Shown here one piece after another: positions 59,261 through 64,000 of a stretch of 64,000 nt of DNA. The notes beneath the pieces were generated by a model. That model saw nothing but the letters and a program-made list of their open reading frames with translations, searched no databases and was not told where the DNA came from. This DNA is from Shewanella algidipiscicola (GTDB lineage Bacteria; Pseudomonadota; Gammaproteobacteria; Enterobacterales; Shewanellaceae). Position 1 is the first letter of the stretch, and each line of letters begins with the position of its first letter. The stretch lies in NCBI RefSeq assembly GCF_003605125.1, contig NZ_QPQT01000009.1, positions 62,001 to 126,000 of the forward strand, written 5' to 3'. Position numbers and translations under genes: made by a program.

Positions 59261-60514
59261 TTGAAACGACTGTTTATTAGCCTCTACTTGATACTCAGCA
59301 TCAGCGTGCTGGGTATTGGTTGGACGCTGGACAGTATTTGGCAGAATAATGTCGAAGACAGCGGTGCCACTAACGCACCGCTGGTCGCGTTGGCGAAACT
59401 ACTGGCCACTCACCCCAAAAATGAGCGAGCAAAACTGCTGGCCCAGATAGGCAACAACCGTCTCTATCCACTGCAATTATTAGATTCCAAACAAATCGCC
59501 TTAATTGATAGCGACCAACTCAGCACAGATAAAGTGTTGGTGACGGCCCAGAATGACCAGCATGAACTGCATTTTATCAAGTTAGATGAACAGCAGATAT
59601 TAATGGCAGGCCCCATAGAGTTGGCCCCAAATGAGCAACTCAGAAGGTTATTTACGCTGTTATTTTATCTATCATTAGCCTTAGTGGTATTACTGTGGGT
59701 GTGGCCACTGTCGCGGGATCTACAAACATTAAGGCTGGCAACTAAAGCCTTTGGCCAGGCCAAGTGGGACACCCAAATCCAGCTACCTCCCCACTCAAAA
59801 GTCTTGCCATTAGCCCATACCTTTAATGAGATGGCTAAACATATTAGTGCACTAATAGAGAACCAACGCCACTTGTCCAATGCGGTATCCCATGAAATTA
59901 GAACGCCGCTAGCACGATTTAAATTCGCACTCGCCTTGATGCCTCAGTATTGTCACCCTGACACCGATATCGAGCGACGAGCAGCCTTTTTAGCCGAGAT
60001 GCAGCAAGATGTCGAAGAGATGGAAAACCTGTTACAAGAATTGTTGACCTACGCCAGTTTGGAAACTAGGCGACATACGCAGCCTCAGACCCAGTGCGAT
60101 CTCCCATTGGTTGTACGGCAAACGATTGAACGTTTACACCCCCTCAGCCCTATACCTATCCATTTTACTATCACGGGAGATGAGCGCCCAGTGAGCGCCG
60201 ATCCTGCGCTTATCGATCGCGCCCTGCAAAACTTACTGGTTAATGCACAGCGGTTCGCCAAGCAGCAGATCAGGGTCGAACTCAGCTTTCTTAACAAAGG
60301 GGTCAGTATCTGTGTTACAGACGATGGCGAGGGGATTGCACCAGAAGAGCAGAGTAAAATATTTGAACCCTTTTACCGCAGCCAAGTCACAGCACAAGAT
60401 AGCCAAGGACACGGTTTGGGGCTCGCCATCATCAAACGCATCATGCAGTGGCACCAAGGTGAAGTGACACTTACCAGCAAACCGGGCGAGACACAATTTA
60501 CCCTCTTTTGGTAA
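59261..60514 (+). CDS. sensor histidine kinase (RstB/PhoQ-like)
   Basis: A 417-residue membrane kinase. First membrane segment at residues 4-23, periplasmic domain to about 125, second segment at about 130-148, then HAMP, and the H box in SNAVSHEIRTPLARF. The ATPase domain shows the N box LLVNAQRFA, the G1 box DDGEGI and the G2 box GHGLGLAI. It phosphorylates the preceding response regulator. A TTG start is used because no ATG or GTG is available nearby; the first residues (KRLFISLYLIL) fit a membrane start. Confidence 0.88.
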   Translation: MKRLFISLYLILSISVLGIGWTLDSIWQNNVEDSGATNAPLVALAKLLATHPKNERAKLLAQIGNNRLYPLQLLDSKQIALIDSDQLSTDKVLVTAQNDQHELHFIKLDEQQILMAGPIELAPNEQLRRLFTLLFYLSLALVVLLWVWPLSRDLQTLRLATKAFGQAKWDTQIQLPPHSKVLPLAHTFNEMAKHISALIENQRHLSNAVSHEIRTPLARFKFALALMPQYCHPDTDIERRAAFLAEMQQDVEEMENLLQELLTYASLETRRHTQPQTQCDLPLVVRQTIERLHPLSPIPIHFTITGDERPVSADPALIDRALQNLLVNAQRFAKQQIRVELSFLNKGVSICVTDDGEGIAPEEQSKIFEPFYRSQVTAQDSQGHGLGLAIIKRIMQWHQGEVTLTSKPGETQFTLFW

Positions 60515-60518
60515 GCCA

Positions 60519-60788
60519 TTAAGCTTGCTCATCAAAATCTAAACGGGCAGTTTGTGCTAATCTCGCTTGCAATATTTCACTCTTTTTGGCTTTGTGTAAC
60601 GCCAATAATCGCCGGCGTTTACGCTGTTTACACAGGCGGATCACATCATATTTTTGCGCATCTGAAAAATTGAGCCAATTGAAACGCTCATCTCGGTTAC
60701 GCAAACAACCTTTACAGTAGCCTTTCGCATCCGTCTGGCACACGCCAATACAAGGGCTAGGTATCGCAAAAAACTCTAATTGTTCCAC
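60519..60788 (-). CDS. DUF1289 family Cys-rich protein
   Basis: An 89-residue protein beginning MEQLEFFAIPSPCIGVCQTD. The DUF1289 cysteine pattern SPCIGVC...GYCKGCLR is complete (four Cys), followed by a WLNFSDAQK stretch and a basic tail. It is thought to bind a metal or Fe-S cluster. It is convergent with the kinase gene, with only four bases between their stop codons. The ribosome binding site is AGGGTAAG. Confidence 0.82.
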   Translation of the reverse strand: MEQLEFFAIPSPCIGVCQTDAKGYCKGCLRNRDERFNWLNFSDAQKYDVIRLCKQRKRRRLLALHKAKKSEILQARLAQTARLDFDEQA

Positions 60789-61015
60789 TTACCCTCCTTT
60801 TCGGTTGTGTGCTGTCACGGCCAGTGTGACTGAGTATCACCAGCGACAAGTGTTAATAAAACATAACCTATATGATTCAAACTGGCTAATATTAAGCCAT
60901 GCAAGAATAAATTAAAGCTCGCGATACGCTGCGATGCTATCAAGGTTAATCGCTTGATTTTTACGCAGCAGTGTTAACCCTGAGCAATAAAAATATCCGC
61001 AAGGGAGAATAAGTA

Positions 61016-61561
61016 ATGATATCGACACGACTGGCAAGCCTACTGTTTTGCAGCCTAGTGTTACTAGCCTGCAGCAGTAAACCAAATCAAGATTACGACA
61101 CAGGTTATGATTTTAGTCAGCTACACACCTTTTCTGGCATCACCACTGCGAGCAATAGCGATCCCCTAAGCGCCCAACGAATTGCCGATGCGATTCAATC
61201 ATCTCTGCTGACGCAAGGGTTTAAACAAGCCGATGACACGGCTCAATTTAAGGTCAATTACACCTTTAATATTACCGATAAGCCTAAAAAGTCGGGGCTA
61301 TCTATTGGGCTGGGTACTGGCAACTGGGGCAGTTCTGGAGGAGTGGGCATAGGCACAAGCGTGGGTGTGCCTATTGGTAATGACTCGGCTAAATTACAAA
61401 CAATTCAGATTGATATGATTGATATTAAGACACAACAACTGATTTGGCGCGGAAGCGACAATTTTAGTTTTGATACCGGCGGGGAAGATAAAGCCCAGCT
61501 AACACAGCAAACTGTGGCTAAAATATTAGCCCAATTCCCGCCGCAAGAGTCATTAAAGTAA
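61016..61561 (+). CDS. DUF4136 lipoprotein
   Basis: A 181-residue lipoprotein with a signal peptide ending in LLACSS and a DUF4136 domain. Features seen are YDTGYDFSQLHTFSG, RIADAIQSSLLTQGFKQ, FKVNYTF and QLIWRGSDNFSF; a glycine-rich segment (GTGNWGSSGGVGIGTSVGVP) forms the middle. Probably outer-membrane anchored; function unknown. Start chosen by AAGGGAG upstream. Confidence 0.82.
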   Translation: MISTRLASLLFCSLVLLACSSKPNQDYDTGYDFSQLHTFSGITTASNSDPLSAQRIADAIQSSLLTQGFKQADDTAQFKVNYTFNITDKPKKSGLSIGLGTGNWGSSGGVGIGTSVGVPIGNDSAKLQTIQIDMIDIKTQQLIWRGSDNFSFDTGGEDKAQLTQQTVAKILAQFPPQESLK

Positions 61562-61589
61562 CCCTGCGGCTTAAACACATGGGTCACCG

Positions 61590-62906
61590 CTAGTCGCTCA
61601 CCAGCCCATTAACCGTATCGGCAACGTTTTGCGCTCCTTTGCGAATGTCGCTAATTAAAGACTGGGTTAATTGCAGCTGTTGATTACACTGAGATACCTT
61701 GGCTTGAATGGCTAACATCCCCGCTTCAGAGACCTTGGTTAACTCACTATTACGTTTGACTATCTGTTCGATATCATGCGTGGCTCGGGAGGTATTGGCC
61801 GCCAAGGTTCTCACCTCATCGGCCACAACTGCAAAACCACGACCATACTCGCCGGCTCTGGCCGCTTCAATTGCAGCATTAAGTGCCAGTAAATTGGTCT
61901 GATCGGCAACCTTAGCTATGGTGCTCACAATCTTGGTAATTTGTTGTGATTGCACAGCCAATTGTTCCATTAAGCCCGCCGCTTCCGTCACCGATGCATC
62001 GATATCATTAGCCACTTCGGAGGCTGAATCGAGCATATTTGCGCCATTTTGAGCAATATCGACCGTCTCCAGCGCGCTTTGGCGAGCCAACTGAGAGGCG
62101 TTTTGCACTGCTTGCTGATGCTCGATACGCGGCGTCACATCGCTGGCAAATTTAACCACTCGCACCACATTACCCGCTTCGTCAACAATCGGATTATAGG
62201 TCGCTTCTAACCACACGGTATTACCTTGCTTAGTGATACGTTCAAACAAGCCAGATTGAAACCGGCCTTTAGCCAACAACGCCCAAAAATCGGGCTGTTC
62301 ACGTAAAAAATTATCGGTACAAAAAAGCCGATGATGCAGGCCTTTTATCTCGTGATGAGAGTAACCTATGGTGTTACAGAAATTACTATTAGCATCGATC
62401 ACTTCGCCATCAGGGGTGAACTCGATAAACGCCAGTGACTTATTTAATGCATTAAAAATGGCTTCTTGACGATCGAGTTGGAGGCGGTCTTCGGTCACAT
62501 CACTAGCGATTTTGACAACCTTACTTACTCGGCCCTGTTCGTCTTTGACCGGCACATAGGTGGCTTCAATCCAGATAACAGAACCATCTTTGCAAATGCG
62601 CTGAAAGGTACCTTGATTAAGTTTACCTTGCCCCAGTTCCTGCCAGAACTTTTTGTAATTGCGATCAGCAACATACTGGCTTTGACACAACATACTATGA
62701 TGCCGTCCTTGGATCTCTTCAAGTGAATAGCCGATAACCGCTAAAAACTGCTTATTGGCAGTCAGCACCTCTCCATCGACAGAAAATTCAATGTAAGGCA
62801 CACTGCCACGGATCGCACTTAAAATGTGATTGTCAGTGCGCAATGCTGCATTATATTGCGCTTGTTGCTGCTGCAACGCCAACTTACCACGACCAAAACC
62901 AAACAT
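61590..62906 (-). CDS. soluble methyl-accepting chemotaxis transducer with two PAS domains
   Basis: A 438-residue Aer-like protein without a membrane segment. Two PAS domains (about residues 28-140 and 150-265) are similar to each other, each with an IEF-DGEV start, a GY...E(I/L)xGxHH motif, and a PAC ending in VKxASDVT. The signalling domain follows with [17 protein letters not shown] and a short C-terminal helix bundle. It may sense redox or oxygen through a cofactor; no ligand residue is certain. It is a single gene. Confidence 0.88.
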   Translation of the reverse strand: MFGFGRGKLALQQQQAQYNAALRTDNHILSAIRGSVPYIEFSVDGEVLTANKQFLAVIGYSLEEIQGRHHSMLCQSQYVADRNYKKFWQELGQGKLNQGTFQRICKDGSVIWIEATYVPVKDEQGRVSKVVKIASDVTEDRLQLDRQEAIFNALNKSLAFIEFTPDGEVIDANSNFCNTIGYSHHEIKGLHHRLFCTDNFLREQPDFWALLAKGRFQSGLFERITKQGNTVWLEATYNPIVDEAGNVVRVVKFASDVTPRIEHQQAVQNASQLARQSALETVDIAQNGANMLDSASEVANDIDASVTEAAGLMEQLAVQSQQITKIVSTIAKVADQTNLLALNAAIEAARAGEYGRGFAVVADEVRTLAANTSRATHDIEQIVKRNSELTKVSEAGMLAIQAKVSQCNQQLQLTQSLISDIRKGAQNVADTVNGLVSD

Positions 62907-63464
62907 ACCGCTACACCTTAACTTCGGGGGGCTGCCCCTAAATACAAAAAAACACCCGCATCAGTATCGACTCAAGATACTAATCACAGGCATCTTCAAC
63001 TTTAGACTAAAACATTTTAACGCAGCCACGCAGGTGACCACCAACAATAATAACCACGACTTGAGAATGACCACATCATTTATCATCAACAGTATAGATA
63101 CGCAGCACACAGCAGAAAGGTTCAAATGACATGCAGCGATTTTACTTGTTTGAGCAATACCACTCAGATGAAAGCCGCACTAAACAAACCAAGGAGTTAT
63201 GCCAACGCCTTGGTATATAACAGCACCACAATATTAATCATTAGCGCCTGTAGCATTAGCCTCAAAGGCCAATACACAAAGCTGTCATAGTGAAGTATCT
63301 TGATGATCCGCTATCGAGTCATGCAATACGATTACAGCTAAATAGCATAGCCAGATAGGAGTTTACACCGAGTGAAAAAGCCTAGCTTGCCAATAATCAC
63401 TCACTGTTATCGGCAAGGCATAGTAAACATTAAGCATCAATGATGAACATCTAGCGTAATGAGA
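62907..63464. other. 558-base stretch without a gene
   Basis: AT-rich intergenic sequence. A 29-codon frame at 63131 lacks support. Nothing else seen. Confidence 0.5.
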
Positions 63465-64000
63465 TTAATGAAACAGGTAATTTAACCAACCTTGCATTCT
63501 CACCAGCACCTTGCGCATAACCGCGACGTGAGAAAAATGCTCGGTATAGATGGCGATCTCCCCCGATACGCCGGCGGGGAAAGATTGGCTAATCTGATTA
63601 TTATCGACTTTGATCAACACCACCACTCGCCCGGGCAAAGTCAACATACGCGAAGGCATCAAACTCCCCGTCGATTGCAGCTCACCCTCGGCCATCGCTG
63701 GTAATATTTTGGCCACAGTGCCGCTAAATACTTGTCCGGGCGCTGCATCTAAAATCACTTCAGCAGTGTCCCCCTCCTTGAGACGCAACAGAGAGTTCTG
63801 CCAAAATGCGCCTGCCATATAACGCTCTTCATTAGGAATAAAGCTTATCACTGAACGCAGCGGCATAGGCACAGCGACAATGCCTGGACGTAAGGCCATT
63901 TGAGTCACTATCCCGTCAGACGGTGCATAAACCACAGTTTGCTCAAGTTCATACAACGCCTTATCTAATTCGGCGCGGATCCCCGCCACCTTAGTGTTAA
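63465..64000 (-). CDS. HlyD-family membrane fusion protein (C-terminal part)
   Basis: The C-terminal 178 codons of a secretion membrane-fusion protein; the start lies beyond the right edge. Visible are the end of the coiled-coil (AGIRAELDKALYELEQTVVYA), the lipoyl-half motif APSDGIVTQMALRPGIVAVP, and the beta-barrel with LKEGDTAEVILDAAPGQVFSG. This is the EmrA/YibH/YiaV-like group. It links an inner-membrane pump to the outer membrane. A partner pump gene is expected next to it outside the window. Confidence 0.8.
   Translation of the reverse strand, partial: NTKVAGIRAELDKALYELEQTVVYAPSDGIVTQMALRPGIVAVPMPLRSVISFIPNEERYMAGAFWQNSLLRLKEGDTAEVILDAAPGQVFSGTVAKILPAMAEGELQSTGSLMPSRMLTLPGRVVVLIKVDNNQISQSFPAGVSGEIAIYTEHFSHVAVMRKVLVRMQGWLNYLFH

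Overview
The window reads as chromosome of a marine or aquatic gammaproteobacterium, most likely Shewanella. The evidence is an orphan decaheme c-type cytochrome of the OmcA/MtrC family, several small families typical of Shewanella and Vibrio relatives (DUF2960, DUF2913, DUF3634, DUF3019, DUF368), and the lptG-lptF / pepA / holC / valS housekeeping block. No rRNA, tRNA, CRISPR array, transposase or integrase gene was seen.

Layout. 0-9 kb: polyamine and beta-alanine catabolism. It holds a PuuR-like repressor, puuB, puuC, an omega-aminotransferase and a (methyl)malonate-semialdehyde dehydrogenase, a small cupin and a TorF-type outer-membrane protein. Two PuuR-box-like sites lie in the two divergent control regions. 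9-26 kb: core genes. These include small conserved proteins, a DUF368 polyprenyl-phosphate transporter coupled to a small lipoprotein, an FKBP isomerase with a tandemly duplicated 3' end, two M24 peptidases around an MFS carrier, RhlE helicase, an M32 carboxypeptidase and LptF/LptG. 26.5-42 kb: pepA and holC-valS, which are neighbours in E. coli, are here separated by about 10.4 kb. That insert carries an EAL phosphodiesterase, a periplasmic rhodanese, a TPR protein and then an accessory island (31.5-38.4 kb).

The island has three arrays of long palindromic repeats, the third inverted relative to the first two. Between them lie two sets of cargo genes: a pair of secreted proteins of unknown function, and a zincin-like protein plus a large DUF4365-like (PD-(D/E)XK type) protein. 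The second set looks like two integron gene cassettes. Each gene is followed by an attC-like element that overlaps its stop codon, and each starts within about 20 bases of a GTTA core. Many hairpins of the arrays keep a GGA-containing loop while the stem arms change completely. This resembles CsrA/RsmA binding hairpins and is the most unusual pattern in the window.

42-64 kb: a chemotaxis receptor, a frameshifted Pro-rich lipoprotein, a POT peptide transporter and the decaheme cytochrome with a collagen-like stalk and a LysR-family regulator. Then come an RsuA-type pseudouridine synthase coupled to a SufR-like Cys-rich regulator, an FMN reductase, a VOC protein, small membrane proteins, an OmpA lipoprotein and an acetate transporter. 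A MipA-DUF3019-response regulator-histidine kinase operon follows, then a double-PAS chemotaxis transducer and the end of an HlyD-type membrane fusion protein. A second copy of a short terminal-inverted-repeat element at 46.4 kb matches one at 13.6 kb.

All assignments come from reading the sequence and remembered family features. No database search was run.
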